Assembly: GCF_900104625.1 (NCBI RefSeq)
Contig: NZ_FNVZ01000005.1
Coordinates: forward strand, 248,001-312,000
Direction: 5' to 3'
Length of the DNA stretch: 64,000 nucleotides
DNA from: Leptotrichia massiliensis
GTDB lineage: Bacteria > Fusobacteriota > Fusobacteriia > Fusobacteriales > Leptotrichiaceae
Shown here: positions 54,002-62,655 of the stretch, piece after piece
Numbering within the stretch: the first letter of the stretch is position 1
How the letters are laid out: every line of letters starts with the position of its first letter
Notes under the pieces: generated by a model
The model's input: the letters and a program-made list of their open reading frames with translations, nothing else
Database searches by the model: none
Told to the model about the DNA's origin: nothing
Made by a program: the position numbers and the translations under genes

Positions 54002-54820
54002 TTACATAATCTGATATTTTTCCACATATTTTAATTTATTATTTATCCAATATTCTAGCTGATTTTCAGCCGGATTTACACGGAATTCAAGATTATGTTT
54101 TGTCATGTCAACAAATAAAGAGTTAACCTTTTGATAAATAGTTAAATAATGTTTTCCTTTTTTATCCATAGCCACTACTTTTCCATTTTCAACTGAAAAC
54201 GTATATTGAATACTGTTATAATCACGATTTGGGCTCCACACCAAACTTTTATCGCCAGCAGTTTTTATATAAAATGCCGAATTTGTCGGAATAAATGCCA
54301 AGTTTAACCAATTTAGTCCTTTACTGTCAATTCCTCCAGAAATTACCTTGTTCCCATAAGCAGTTATTTTATATTCTCCTGTTCCTACATTTTTTACTCC
54401 TGCAAAAACCATTCCTAGTGATTTTAGTTCAGCTTTTTCAAAATTTACATTATCTTTGTAGTTTAGAAAAAAATCATTTGCAGAATATTTTATAATTTTA
54501 GATTGATCCGTTATTTTTCCCTTTTTATTTATTTTTATAATTTTAAAATCTTTTTTCAAAGTATCAGATAAAAATTCATAAACATTGACTGCAGCATATC
54601 TTGAAGGCATAAAAGCCAGATAGTTTCCTACATTTAGCTGAACAGGATATTTATCCCCATTTCCTGATATTATTCTATAGCTTATATAATCGGGGTTATT
54701 TGACATTCTAAATGAAAATTTTTCAAAATTGTTAAAACTTTCTTTATTTCCAGCGTTTAATGTGAAACTTAGTAAAATAGCGATTAACAGCATAAATTTT
54801 AATAATATATTTTTTTTCAT
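54002..54820 (-). CDS. Secreted protein of unknown function
   Basis: The 272-aa protein has a classical signal peptide (MKKNILLKFMLLIAILLSFT, cleavage near LNA-GN), with no lipobox. The mature part is beta-rich with alternating aromatic/charged residues (FSFRMSNNPDYISYRII; HYLTIYQKVNSLFVDMTK) and no repeats or Cys. I do not recognise the family. It is probably periplasmic or surface-exposed. AGGAGA precedes the ATG, and the dispersed repeat at 54837-54875 lies in its promoter region. Confidence 0.65.
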   Translation of the reverse strand: MKKNILLKFMLLIAILLSFTLNAGNKESFNNFEKFSFRMSNNPDYISYRIISGNGDKYPVQLNVGNYLAFMPSRYAAVNVYEFLSDTLKKDFKIIKINKKGKITDQSKIIKYSANDFFLNYKDNVNFEKAELKSLGMVFAGVKNVGTGEYKITAYGNKVISGGIDSKGLNWLNLAFIPTNSAFYIKTAGDKSLVWSPNRDYNSIQYTFSVENGKVVAMDKKGKHYLTIYQKVNSLFVDMTKHNLEFRVNPAENQLEYWINNKLKYVEKYQIM

Positions 54821-54836
54821 AAAAATCTCCTAAATT

Positions 54837-54875
54837 TATAGTAATTTTAGTTTAAAACGAGAGTAAGAAGTTAGA
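54837..54875. repeat. Dispersed intergenic repeat, copy B
   Basis: TATAGTAATTTTAGTTTAAA followed by a GAG-rich part closely matches the copy at 34338. It lies just upstream of the minus-strand gene ending at 54002 and may contribute its promoter (reverse strand TTTTAAACTAAAATTAC then TATAAAT). Confidence 0.45.
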
Positions 54876-55006
54876 CTCATCTATAAAGTTATTTTTTTTA
54901 TATATTTTTTTCAATCTCAAAAAGACTAACTATCATTTTAAAACTTCGTAAAAAAAGGAGTTAATTCAAAATTTAATTTGAAAAAACCCCTAAAAATTTT
55001 TAAAGA

Positions 55007-55654
55007 TTATTGTTGATTTGCGATTATAGCAATTTCTACTCTTCTGTTTTGAGCTCTTCCAGCTTCTGTCGAATTACTTGCGATTGGTTGTTTGCTTCCA
55101 TACCCACGTGAAGTTATTCTTGAGCTTGAAATACCTTGTGACTCAAGGTAAGATTCTACTGAATTTGCACGATTTACAGAAAGTGGATTGTTAATTGCAT
55201 CATTTCCTGTTGTGTCTGTGTGTCCTGATACTACGATTGTTGAATCAGGGTAAGTCTTTAATACAGTTGCTACTGAATCTAGTGTATTTCTAAATTGTGG
55301 TTTAATTACATAACTGTTTATATCAAAAGTAATATTTTCAGGTGCTGTTAATTTAATTTCACCTTCTCCAGTTCTTTTTACGTCTACTCCAGTTCCTTTT
55401 AATTTATTTCTTAATTCTTTTTCTTGTCTATCAAAAATATTTCCAATAGCTGCTCCAACTGCAGCTCCTCCAGCTGTACCAATTAATGTACCTTTTGTAT
55501 CTTTTCCTATAGCCTGTCCGATTACAGCTCCCGCAGCCGCTCCAATTCCTGCACCGATTCCAGTTTTGCTAACTTTTCTCGTTCCATCAGTAGCAGTTGT
55601 ACAAGAAACTACTGTTAATAATGATAACAGAATAATTGCTAATACTTTTTTCAT
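55007..55654 (-). CDS. OmpA-family lipoprotein with glycine-zipper segment
   Basis: The 215-aa protein has a lipoprotein signal with Cys18 (LTVVSC). Gly/Ala-rich zipper segments follow (~30-75: GIGAAAGAVIGQAIGKDTKG, GTAGGAAVGAAIGNIFD), then a C-terminal OmpA-like peptidoglycan-binding domain (~95-212). That domain contains IVVSGHTDTTGND, NPLSVNRANSVESYLESQGI and GYGSKQPIASN ending in AQNRRVEI. The layout matches YiaD-type proteins. It tethers the outer membrane to the wall. AAGGAGGAG precedes the ATG. A -10-like TACAAT lies ~55 nt upstream, but the -35 is poor. Confidence 0.9.
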   Translation of the reverse strand: MKKVLAIILLSLLTVVSCTTATDGTRKVSKTGIGAGIGAAAGAVIGQAIGKDTKGTLIGTAGGAAVGAAIGNIFDRQEKELRNKLKGTGVDVKRTGEGEIKLTAPENITFDINSYVIKPQFRNTLDSVATVLKTYPDSTIVVSGHTDTTGNDAINNPLSVNRANSVESYLESQGISSSRITSRGYGSKQPIASNSTEAGRAQNRRVEIAIIANQQ

Positions 55655-55825
55655 ATTGACTCCTCCTTAATAAGAAAATATTTATTTTCAATATATTGTA
55701 CTATATTATTCTATTATTTAAGTTTATTTTCACTTTGAAAATGTTGTATTTAAATGTGTTTGATATGCTTCAATGTATAGAAATTTTCTTAACTTTTTAG
55801 TATTACATAAATTGCAATATGTGTC

Positions 55826-56207
55826 CAAAATGATTCCATAGTCAGGTACAGGCTCTCTCTTGAAGAAATTCACGGCGAAGTTGACACAGTTTGTATTTAA
55901 TTAATGAAGTAATAAGATTGGGAATAGACTACATTCATAACTCCTTTGAGGAAATTGAGCCTATGCTAGCAAAGCCTATAGAGGACAGTCAATTATTAAA
56001 GTTATAAAATCCGGTATAGATGGTAGAGCATTATTAATTGGAGTAGGAGACATAACAAGTGCTGATAAAATATTTGAAACTAGCAAATATCTAGATTTAT
56101 TAGCATTAGCTTTGTTAATAATAGACACTGACACAAAAAATAAAATATCCGAAGGCAAAGAAAATAGAATAACATTAGATTTGTTAATAAAAGAAAGAGA
56201 TAAATAA
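55826..56207 (+). pseudogene. Decayed NADH:flavin oxidoreductase (Old Yellow Enzyme family) C-terminal fragment
   Basis: Three frames together give a family-like order. First comes SIVRYRLSLEEIHGEVDT, as in the RxSPEE motif. Then, after a stop/shift, INEVIRLGIDYIHNSFEE. After another shift comes YRGQSIIKVIKSGIDGR with LLIGVGDITSADKIFE and LLALALLIIDTDTKNKISEG, matching the GVGxIxxPxDA and LVALGRxLLxDPxW motifs. The end is TAA 56205-56207. No start remains. The fragment lies on the plus strand between minus-strand genes and is clearly not functional. Confidence 0.65.
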
Positions 56208-56221
56208 TTTTAAAAATAGAG

Positions 56222-56358
56222 GGTGTCTCATAAAGTACAAAATTTATATTGATTATATATTTTATTATTTTTATAGAATCAATCAAAGATACTATTTTTG
56301 ATTTTCCTAAATATATAATATTCATGTTAATTAAAATTATTTTGACTTATGAGACACC
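56222..56358. mobile_element. MITE-like element with IS-type terminal inverted repeats
   Basis: GGTGTCTCATAAAGT at the left end is inverted as ACTTATGAGACACC at the right end (one base difference), with ~108 bp of AT-rich DNA between and no transposase. The terminal sequence resembles ends of IS elements. It adjoins the flavin-oxidoreductase remnant and the dynamin-like operon. Because the stem is followed by TTTTTT, it might also act as a terminator. Confidence 0.55.
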
Positions 56359-56368
56359 TTTTTTGAAA

Positions 56369-56659
56369 TTAGTAGTTATCATTTTTTATATCGTTCAGTA
56401 AGTTTTTGTGTTCTTTTAATAAATCTTTTAAAAGTAATTGATTTACAATTTTATAAATTTTTTTTATGTCTGAATTATATGATTTTTCTAATTTTGAATA
56501 TTTTTTCAATATTTGTTTTATTTCAGTTATTTCATTTTTTATGTCTTTTTGATTTTTCAAAATATCATCTAATTTTTTATTTATTTTCTTGCCTTCATTT
56601 TTTGGAAAAAATAAAAATTCTCCCATTAGTTCTTTTCTGCTTCTCAATTTATTCACCAC
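56369..56659 (-). CDS. Small coiled-coil protein, third gene of the dynamin-like operon
   Basis: It starts at GTG 56659, overlapping the end of the preceding gene (stop at 56649), which indicates translational coupling. The 96-aa product is nearly all helical and charged, with a coiled-coil pattern (~28-85: KLDDILKNQKDIKNEITEIK). There is no membrane segment. It probably works with the two upstream proteins as a regulator or scaffold. The function is unknown. Confidence 0.55.
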   Translation of the reverse strand: MVNKLRSRKELMGEFLFFPKNEGKKINKKLDDILKNQKDIKNEITEIKQILKKYSKLEKSYNSDIKKIYKIVNQLLLKDLLKEHKNLLNDIKNDNY

Positions 56660-57401
56660 CTAAATTTAAAATTTTTCCCAATAAATTTATTTCATTCAAC
56701 AAATTTCCATAATAATTTTTTAACTGTGTTCTTTCATTGTCATCTTTTTCTAAACTTGCTAATATTTTCTCTGTTTCATTCTTAGAAGTCATCAAAGTAT
56801 TTTTTCTATTTGTCATGTATTCTGAAAGTTTTCCAGAAATAAAATTTTGCTGTTCTTTTGTAAAATCAGATAATTCACATAGCAATGTATTATTTGCCTT
56901 TGTAACAGTATCTACTGCTAAGTCTCTTAATTTGTCATTTTTTTTATTCCCTTTGTCAAGTTTAAGAATATCTAGCAATTTATTATTATTTAACGAAAAA
57001 GTATTGGATATTTGTTTTGAATATATTTTATTTAGGCTTTTATTTATATTTTTAGTATTACTTTTAAAACTTTCAAATACAAAATTATCTATTATTGGTT
57101 TGTCTGATGCTTTGTTAATTTCAGAAAGTTTTTCTTCTATTGTGTAAAAATTTGCTTTTATTATATTTTGTGCTAATTTATCATATTCTTCTGCTTCTTT
57201 ACTATATCCTTGTATACATTTTTCCAACAATTCATTTACTTTTTTAGTTTCATCAACGGTTGCTGTGCTTGAATTATAACTTGGGGTATCACCTAAATTA
57301 AATATTTTTTCAGCTAACCACCCTATTACTCTACCTGTACCGCCAAACAACAATCCTCCAACCGCTTTGAGAGCTCCTCCAATTGCAGACCAAAATCCCA
57401 T
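56649..57401 (-). CDS. Hydrophobic-N-terminus helical protein, second gene of the dynamin-like operon
   Basis: The 250-aa protein opens with an amphipathic/hydrophobic, Gly-rich segment (MGFWSAIGGALKAVGGLLFG) and continues as a long helical, Lys/Asn/Glu-rich region (~50-245). It starts 12 nt after the GTPase gene, with AAGGAGGAG. The N-terminus could insert into a membrane as a partner or substrate adaptor of the dynamin-like GTPase. I do not recognise the family. Confidence 0.6.
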   Translation of the reverse strand: MGFWSAIGGALKAVGGLLFGGTGRVIGWLAEKIFNLGDTPSYNSSTATVDETKKVNELLEKCIQGYSKEAEEYDKLAQNIIKANFYTIEEKLSEINKASDKPIIDNFVFESFKSNTKNINKSLNKIYSKQISNTFSLNNNKLLDILKLDKGNKKNDKLRDLAVDTVTKANNTLLCELSDFTKEQQNFISGKLSEYMTNRKNTLMTSKNETEKILASLEKDDNERTQLKNYYGNLLNEINLLGKILNLGGE

Positions 57402-57413
57402 AATTTCTCCTCC

Positions 57414-58913
57414 TTATTTATCTATTTTAATTTTCTTAATACCTTTTTCTAACTCTTTAAAATTATTTTCAAGTTTCCCAAAGTCTAAATTGAAACTGTC
57501 TGTTGTTTCTTTTATTTTTTGTTCAAGGCTGGCATTTATTTTTTCAAGTTCTTCAATTTTACGTCTTTCTTCTTCCACTTTTTTATTCAGTTCTTCAGAA
57601 GTTCTTTCTAAGTCGTCTTTTTTCTCAGTTAAAATATTTTTGTAATTATTTCTAAAATTGTTTATTTCTTCTACTAAAATTTTATATTGTTCAACAAAGT
57701 CTGTAATCATTGAGTTATTAAAATCTTGAAGTAATTCATTTTGTATAATTTTATTAACTTTCTCAATTTGTGAAAAGTCGATAATTCTTTTTTTCAATTC
57801 TACCAGCATTTCTTCTGTATATTTATTTTCTGCTATCAAATCAATAATTTTGCCTGCTTCATCAAAATTTATTAATTTTTTATTTGTTAATTTTAAAATA
57901 GTCTCACGGTTAAAAGTGTCATTTAATTTTAATGCTTCTGAATATGCAAAAGAACTTATTCCCAACAAATGGTTAATTGCTGTTGATGTATTTCCGTAGC
58001 ATTCTTCTTTTTTTAGAATATCAATCCACAAGGCTCTTTGTTCTTTCCAATCCTCAATAGAATTCATAATGTCAATTTGAGTCCCTAAAATATAAACTTT
58101 ATCTTTTTTGTATCTTGCTTTTGAAAATACTTTTGTAATTGTTAAAAATTCTTCATTTCGTAATGTTTTTGCATTTACACATACAATTATAGCATTAGCA
58201 TTATCAATGTAGTCTCTTGTTATTTTTGAACGGTAATCTATAACATCATTTAGTCCAGGAGTATCTACTAAACATATTTGAGGTGGCAATTTTAAATCAT
58301 TTATACCAATTTCAAGTTCTTTAACAAAGTAATGTTCCTTATGCCTTGAAGAAGTCCAACGTGAAATTTCTTTTTTCATTTCTTCAATACTGTCAAATTC
58401 TTCGTATATATCTTTTTTATTAAGTAATGAATTTTTAACTTCATCAGCATTTAGTTGGTTATATTCCTCAATAAATGTCGTAGCTTTTTTTTCAACAGCA
58501 TTATTCCAAATTTTATCCCAATCATTTTTTGTATAAAATTTTATTTTTAGACAATTTTTTTCAGAATATTTAAATTTTGTTAATGTTGCAGTTTCTGGAG
58601 TTACATTTGTACTTGCAAGTTCATGTCCAATAAGAGCATTTATTAAAGTTGATTTTCCAGCCTTTATTGCTCCAACAATCGCTATTTGATAACTTGGATT
58701 TTTTATATTTTCGATATAATCGTTTATTCTGTTATTAATTGATTCAAAAAATGAAGTTTCTTCTTTAAAAAATTCTTCCTTGCTCAAATTATTGAGCACA
58801 GTTTTTGATAAAACAATATTTTTCGCATAATCATTAAGCATATCGTTCCAATGTATTTGTATTAGTTTAGCACTATTATCTTTTACAAATTTTTCTAATT
58901 CCAATTTTATCAT
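57414..58913 (-). CDS. Dynamin-like GTPase
   Basis: The 499-aa protein has a dynamin-family GTPase domain: P-loop GAIKAGKS (81-88), switch Thr in TPETATLTKF (~105-114), G3 DTPGLND (217-223) and G4-like GTQID (277-281). A C-terminal stalk (~380-499) ends in a coiled-coil. Such bacterial proteins bind and remodel membranes, and some act in toxin secretion or phage defence. The AAGAAAGG site abuts ATG 58913, so translation may begin at the TTG three codons later. It is the first gene of a three-gene minus-strand operon. Confidence 0.85.
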   Translation of the reverse strand: MIKLELEKFVKDNSAKLIQIHWNDMLNDYAKNIVLSKTVLNNLSKEEFFKEETSFFESINNRINDYIENIKNPSYQIAIVGAIKAGKSTLINALIGHELASTNVTPETATLTKFKYSEKNCLKIKFYTKNDWDKIWNNAVEKKATTFIEEYNQLNADEVKNSLLNKKDIYEEFDSIEEMKKEISRWTSSRHKEHYFVKELEIGINDLKLPPQICLVDTPGLNDVIDYRSKITRDYIDNANAIIVCVNAKTLRNEEFLTITKVFSKARYKKDKVYILGTQIDIMNSIEDWKEQRALWIDILKKEECYGNTSTAINHLLGISSFAYSEALKLNDTFNRETILKLTNKKLINFDEAGKIIDLIAENKYTEEMLVELKKRIIDFSQIEKVNKIIQNELLQDFNNSMITDFVEQYKILVEEINNFRNNYKNILTEKKDDLERTSEELNKKVEEERRKIEELEKINASLEQKIKETTDSFNLDFGKLENNFKELEKGIKKIKIDK

Positions 58914-58950
58914 CCTTTCTTAGTGATCTCTTATATTTTCTTTGATTTTT

Positions 58951-58979
58951 ATTATATCATATAATTTACATAAAGTCAT
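58951..58979 (-). promoter_or_regulatory. Sigma-70-type promoter of the dynamin-like operon
   Basis: Read on the minus strand: ATGACT (-35, 58974-58979), a 17-bp spacer and TATAAT (-10, 58951-58956), ~38 bp upstream of the start codon. Confidence 0.55.
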
Positions 58980-58984
58980 ATACA

Positions 58985-59002
58985 ATATATATATATATAT
59001 AT
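58985..59002. repeat. (AT)9 dinucleotide repeat
   Basis: Nine consecutive AT units lie just upstream of the -35 box of the dynamin-like operon promoter. A change in length would not alter the -35/-10 spacing but could affect upstream DNA curvature. Confidence 0.7.
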
Positions 59003-59130
59003 AATTAATATATTTTGTAAATGATTGAGTTTTAAAAATATATAAGAAAAATATCTATATTTAATGAAATTAAAGTAAGTAATGTATAAAATACCCAAAA
59101 AAGACAAATCTAATTTAAAAATTTTCACAT

Positions 59131-59168
59131 AAAAAACAGGAACAAATTTTTCTCTGTCCCTGTTTTAA
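59131..59168 (-). terminator. Rho-independent terminator of the autotransporter gene
   Basis: On the minus strand AAAACAGGGACA pairs with TTGTTCCTGTTTT (one mismatch) around a short loop, followed by a T-run. It begins ~18 bp after the autotransporter stop codon. Confidence 0.8.
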
Positions 59169-59186
59169 AATCAAATATAAAATAAA

Positions 59187-62100
59187 TTAGAATGAAACAC
59201 CAAGTCCTACACCAACGTGTGAATTTTTATCTTTCGTATCATATCCACCATTTACTGTGAAATTAAAGTTTCCTGCTTCAAATCCTACTTTTACGTCGCT
59301 CTTGAAGTTTCCACGTCTTTCGTATTTTGCACCTTTTAAGTTAATTTTAGTGCTTGTGTTCGTAAATTTAGCTTCGTTTGCCTTGCTTTCAACTTTTCCT
59401 AGTTCATGTTCATAACCAAGTCCTAAAGATGCCTTGAATTTAGTATTTTCTGTAATTGGAGCGGAATATCCAACTTCAACTCCTGCAGATGGTTTTACAG
59501 AATAGTAATTGCTTCCTTTAACTTCCATATTTAAAGTTCCATCTTTTTCCTTAATTTTTGAAAATTTACCATAACCAAGTTTTAGACCAGCGTAAGGTTT
59601 AATTGTAACATTTTCTCCAACTTGGAAAGTTTTTCCTAATTCGTTCTTAATTGCAAATCCGTAAGCATTGTAGTTAGCTTTGTTTTCATAAACATTATTT
59701 CCGATTACAAATCTTCTCTTCATATCGTTTTTGGAAACAAATCCATCTCCGCTTAAAGTCCATTCAAGATTATTTAAGTCAAATGTCTTGTAAGCACCTA
59801 ATTTAAACATTGTTACATTTTCTTTTGATTTTCCACTGTCTTTAAATTTGAAGTTATTAATAACTGTTCCAGCATAAATTCCCTGTTTTGCATCAGCATT
59901 GTTGAATAAGTATGAAATTCCGTAAGCTGAACTGTTTGAATCTGCTAATTCTGGCGTTCTTGCCTCATGTTTATCCCTGTTAAAGAAAGTAGAAACATGA
60001 TGTCCAGATTTATCAGCATTTTCTTTTTGTAAAGCAGAAAGTTTGCTGTCTAAAATATTATCAGTCTGTGCGATTCTCTGCTGAACATTGATATATTGAT
60101 TTCCATTAATTTCACGGTAAGTTCTTGCTAATGCTTTCCTGTCGCTCAATGTATTTAAGTAGTTGAATACTTGCTTATCTTTTGAATCTGCCGCAGTTCC
60201 AGTATATTTTTCATCCAGCCCGTTAGCCACTTCTGCAGTTGTTTCACTATCTGCAAATTTTGCATAGGATTGTTTTTTCAAAGTAACTTTTTCTACTTTG
60301 TTATTTTTTATTTCTGAATCAGCTTCCCATACTAAAGAACCTGTCTTTACATTCCAGTTTGCAATATTGCTTGATTGAATAGATTTATTAAATGGATCAA
60401 GCACATCATTTCCAACAGTTACTTCAGTAGCATTAGTTTTTTCAGTAGCTTCTGCACCGATTAATAAATCTGCACTTTGTAATCCTAAGTTTGAAAGACC
60501 TTCAATTGGTTTTGTTTTTCCTAATGTGTCTACGTAAACTCCCAAATCTCCGTTGATTGGTTTTGTTTTGTTTGAGAGAACTTTAATAGTTCTTGTGTTG
60601 TCTACACGGTCTCTTACGGCACCGCCACTAACTTCTATATCTCCATAATTCTTAATTATTCCGCCAGCAACAACAATTCCCGCACCGCCAGCAGATTCAA
60701 TGTGGATTTTACCATTATTTGTGAATTCAGAATCTTTTCCTACAACTACACCAATTGCATCTTTTGGAGTACCAACAGTTGTTATCGTACCCCTGTTTGT
60801 ACCTTTAGAACCATTTGCCAAGTACATTCCGATACCGCCATCTTCAGTGATGCTGATAGTTCCTTTGTTTTCTAAAGTGTTTCCGTTGATTCCTGCCATA
60901 CCGATTGAATCTTTACCGATTTCTATAATTCCGTTATTTATCATTTTTGCATTTGGATTATCGCTGTACATTCCCATGCTTGGGTTGTTTCTGTCAGATG
61001 AATCACCTATTCTGATTTTTCCAGTAGAACCAAAATATTTTTGATTTTCTACATTATAGGCACCATCTCCGCCAGCGTAGATTCCGATTGACTTATCTCC
61101 ATAAAGATTAATTTCCCCAACACTTCCAATTACGTCTTGTGGAGTATCTGAAGCTGCAGGATCTTTTTTCTGGTTACGGACATTTGACCACATTCCGATT
61201 ACATTAGGTGCTGTACTTTCAATTTTTCCATTGCTTAAATTTGTAATAAATCCTTTGTTATCAAAGTAAGGCTTGTCCATATACATTCCTGTAGAATTTT
61301 CCCCGAGCAGAATATCTCCGTCGTTTCTTGCAGAATTGTGCGGAATAGGAGCAGAAGGTCCAAGTAGTCCATAGTCAAATTCAGATTCTGCACTCCAGTA
61401 AATCGCAACAGAGTTTTTACCAACAGAAATTTTTCCACGGTTATCAAAGTTTGATGCAGTACCGTATGCTCCGATTGAGTTGCTACCTTTCATATCGATA
61501 GTACCACGGTTATAATTCATATCGTTTGGAACAAATTCATATTCAAATCCATACAATCCTTTAATTCCAATTTGATTGTCTTTTGTTCCAGTAATTGTTT
61601 TACCAGAATTAATAGTGAAAGTAGAATTTGTAACATCTACTTTATTATACAAGTCGTTAGGGTCATCCAAGTTTACATCCTTGTCTACAAAAAGTCTGGA
61701 ATTATCAAATTTAACTAATTTATAGCCAGTACCATTAATTGTTGGTCTTTGATTTGCAGGAATTTTGGCAAGAAGATTTGAAACATCAGTTTTAGACAAT
61801 TCTACCTCAACACCTTTAAGTACGAACAAATATGAATTAGGCTCCATATTGAATGTCAATTTATCAGCATTATTTATAAGTTTTGTAAAATAATGCTTAA
61901 CGGCTTCCTGAGGATCTGTAAAAAAGTGTGTGTTTCCGCTGTAAACGCTATTTCCTTCAAAAAATGCCATTGCTCCTCCACCTGCTTTTACATCCATTGT
62001 TGTTGGAACAGCTATAGTAAGCGGTTTTGTAGCTGAACGGCTCAGGTAAAATCCAACTTCCCTGTCTTTAACTTCATAATGATTCCTACTGGCAGTTTTA

Positions 62101-62414
62101 GGTGCGTCCAGTTTTTCTCCAGCAATGTTATATGCAAAAATGTCTAATTCTGAATTAGGAATTGCACCAAGATTTATTTTTGGAAATCTTGCATTTGGAC
62201 TTAATGATGGTGCTGTAGGATTTGGAGCAGCTGGGTTAGCTGGAGAACTTGGATTGGTAACCGATGAGTTTCCGATACCCCCGTTATTTCCGCCAGTTCT
62301 AGTGCTTCCACCAATACCTCTTTTCCCTATACCAGTCGTTGTATTATTACTTGTACAACTCAATAAAGCAATTAATGAAATTGTAAGTAACATTAATTTT
62401 TTATTTTTTTTCAT
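59187..62414 (-). CDS. Lipoprotein-anchored autotransporter (type Va) surface protein
   Basis: The 1075-aa protein has a lipoprotein signal with Cys20 (LIALLSC) and a Gly/Asn/Pro-rich segment (21-75). The long passenger (~80-780) is built of beta-helix-like repeats of the form GxIxxxxxxxGMYxxxxxxxxNxGxI (SIGIYAGGDGAYN; SIGMAGINGNTLENKGTISI). A C-terminal autotransporter beta-barrel (~815-1075) ends in GVGLGVSF with terminal Phe. The barrel anchors in the outer membrane and exports the passenger. A lipid anchor on a classical autotransporter is uncommon. Strong -35/-10 boxes and AGGAGAGG precede it. Adhesion is the usual role of such proteins, not shown here. Confidence 0.9.
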   Translation of the reverse strand: MKKNKKLMLLTISLIALLSCTSNNTTTGIGKRGIGGSTRTGGNNGGIGNSSVTNPSSPANPAAPNPTAPSLSPNARFPKINLGAIPNSELDIFAYNIAGEKLDAPKTASRNHYEVKDREVGFYLSRSATKPLTIAVPTTMDVKAGGGAMAFFEGNSVYSGNTHFFTDPQEAVKHYFTKLINNADKLTFNMEPNSYLFVLKGVEVELSKTDVSNLLAKIPANQRPTINGTGYKLVKFDNSRLFVDKDVNLDDPNDLYNKVDVTNSTFTINSGKTITGTKDNQIGIKGLYGFEYEFVPNDMNYNRGTIDMKGSNSIGAYGTASNFDNRGKISVGKNSVAIYWSAESEFDYGLLGPSAPIPHNSARNDGDILLGENSTGMYMDKPYFDNKGFITNLSNGKIESTAPNVIGMWSNVRNQKKDPAASDTPQDVIGSVGEINLYGDKSIGIYAGGDGAYNVENQKYFGSTGKIRIGDSSDRNNPSMGMYSDNPNAKMINNGIIEIGKDSIGMAGINGNTLENKGTISITEDGGIGMYLANGSKGTNRGTITTVGTPKDAIGVVVGKDSEFTNNGKIHIESAGGAGIVVAGGIIKNYGDIEVSGGAVRDRVDNTRTIKVLSNKTKPINGDLGVYVDTLGKTKPIEGLSNLGLQSADLLIGAEATEKTNATEVTVGNDVLDPFNKSIQSSNIANWNVKTGSLVWEADSEIKNNKVEKVTLKKQSYAKFADSETTAEVANGLDEKYTGTAADSKDKQVFNYLNTLSDRKALARTYREINGNQYINVQQRIAQTDNILDSKLSALQKENADKSGHHVSTFFNRDKHEARTPELADSNSSAYGISYLFNNADAKQGIYAGTVINNFKFKDSGKSKENVTMFKLGAYKTFDLNNLEWTLSGDGFVSKNDMKRRFVIGNNVYENKANYNAYGFAIKNELGKTFQVGENVTIKPYAGLKLGYGKFSKIKEKDGTLNMEVKGSNYYSVKPSAGVEVGYSAPITENTKFKASLGLGYEHELGKVESKANEAKFTNTSTKINLKGAKYERRGNFKSDVKVGFEAGNFNFTVNGGYDTKDKNSHVGVGLGVSF

Positions 62415-62492
62415 AATAATCCTCTCCTTTAAAGAATATATATAACAAAATTATTAAACAGTAAATAAAATTCTGTTTCATATTACATTTTT

Positions 62493-62521
62493 ATTGTAGC
62501 TTATATTTTATGAAAAGTCAA
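62493..62521 (-). promoter_or_regulatory. Sigma-70-type promoter of the autotransporter gene
   Basis: Minus strand TTGACT (62516-62521), a 17-bp spacer, TACAAT (62493-62498). It lies ~79 bp upstream of the start codon. Confidence 0.75.
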
Positions 62522-62608
62522 TACCAAATTATATATTTTTTTAAAGTAATTGAATTTCTGTTTTTGAAATAGGTTGTTAAATTATTCGAATTCCTTAAAT
62601 GTAGGAAA

Positions 62609-62646
62609 TAAAAAAGCTGTCTTACTTTAAATAAAACAGCTAATTT
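62609..62646 (-). terminator. Rho-independent terminator of the DUF4431-type lipoprotein gene
   Basis: AGCTGT (62615-62620) pairs with ACAGCT (62636-62641). On the minus strand the hairpin is followed by a T-run (62609-62614). It lies ~15 bp beyond the stop codon. Confidence 0.75.
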
Positions 62647-62655
62647 TTCTATTTA

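Noticed and set aside
54880-54995. TTCAAA/TTTGAA hairpin after the OmpA-family gene as a terminator
   Set aside because: The stem is short, purely A-T and without a clear T-run at the right distance on the minus strand.
60700-61044. Plus-strand frame inside the autotransporter gene
   Set aside because: Pro/Ile-rich translation is a by-product of Gly/Asn repeats on the other strand; no start signal is present.
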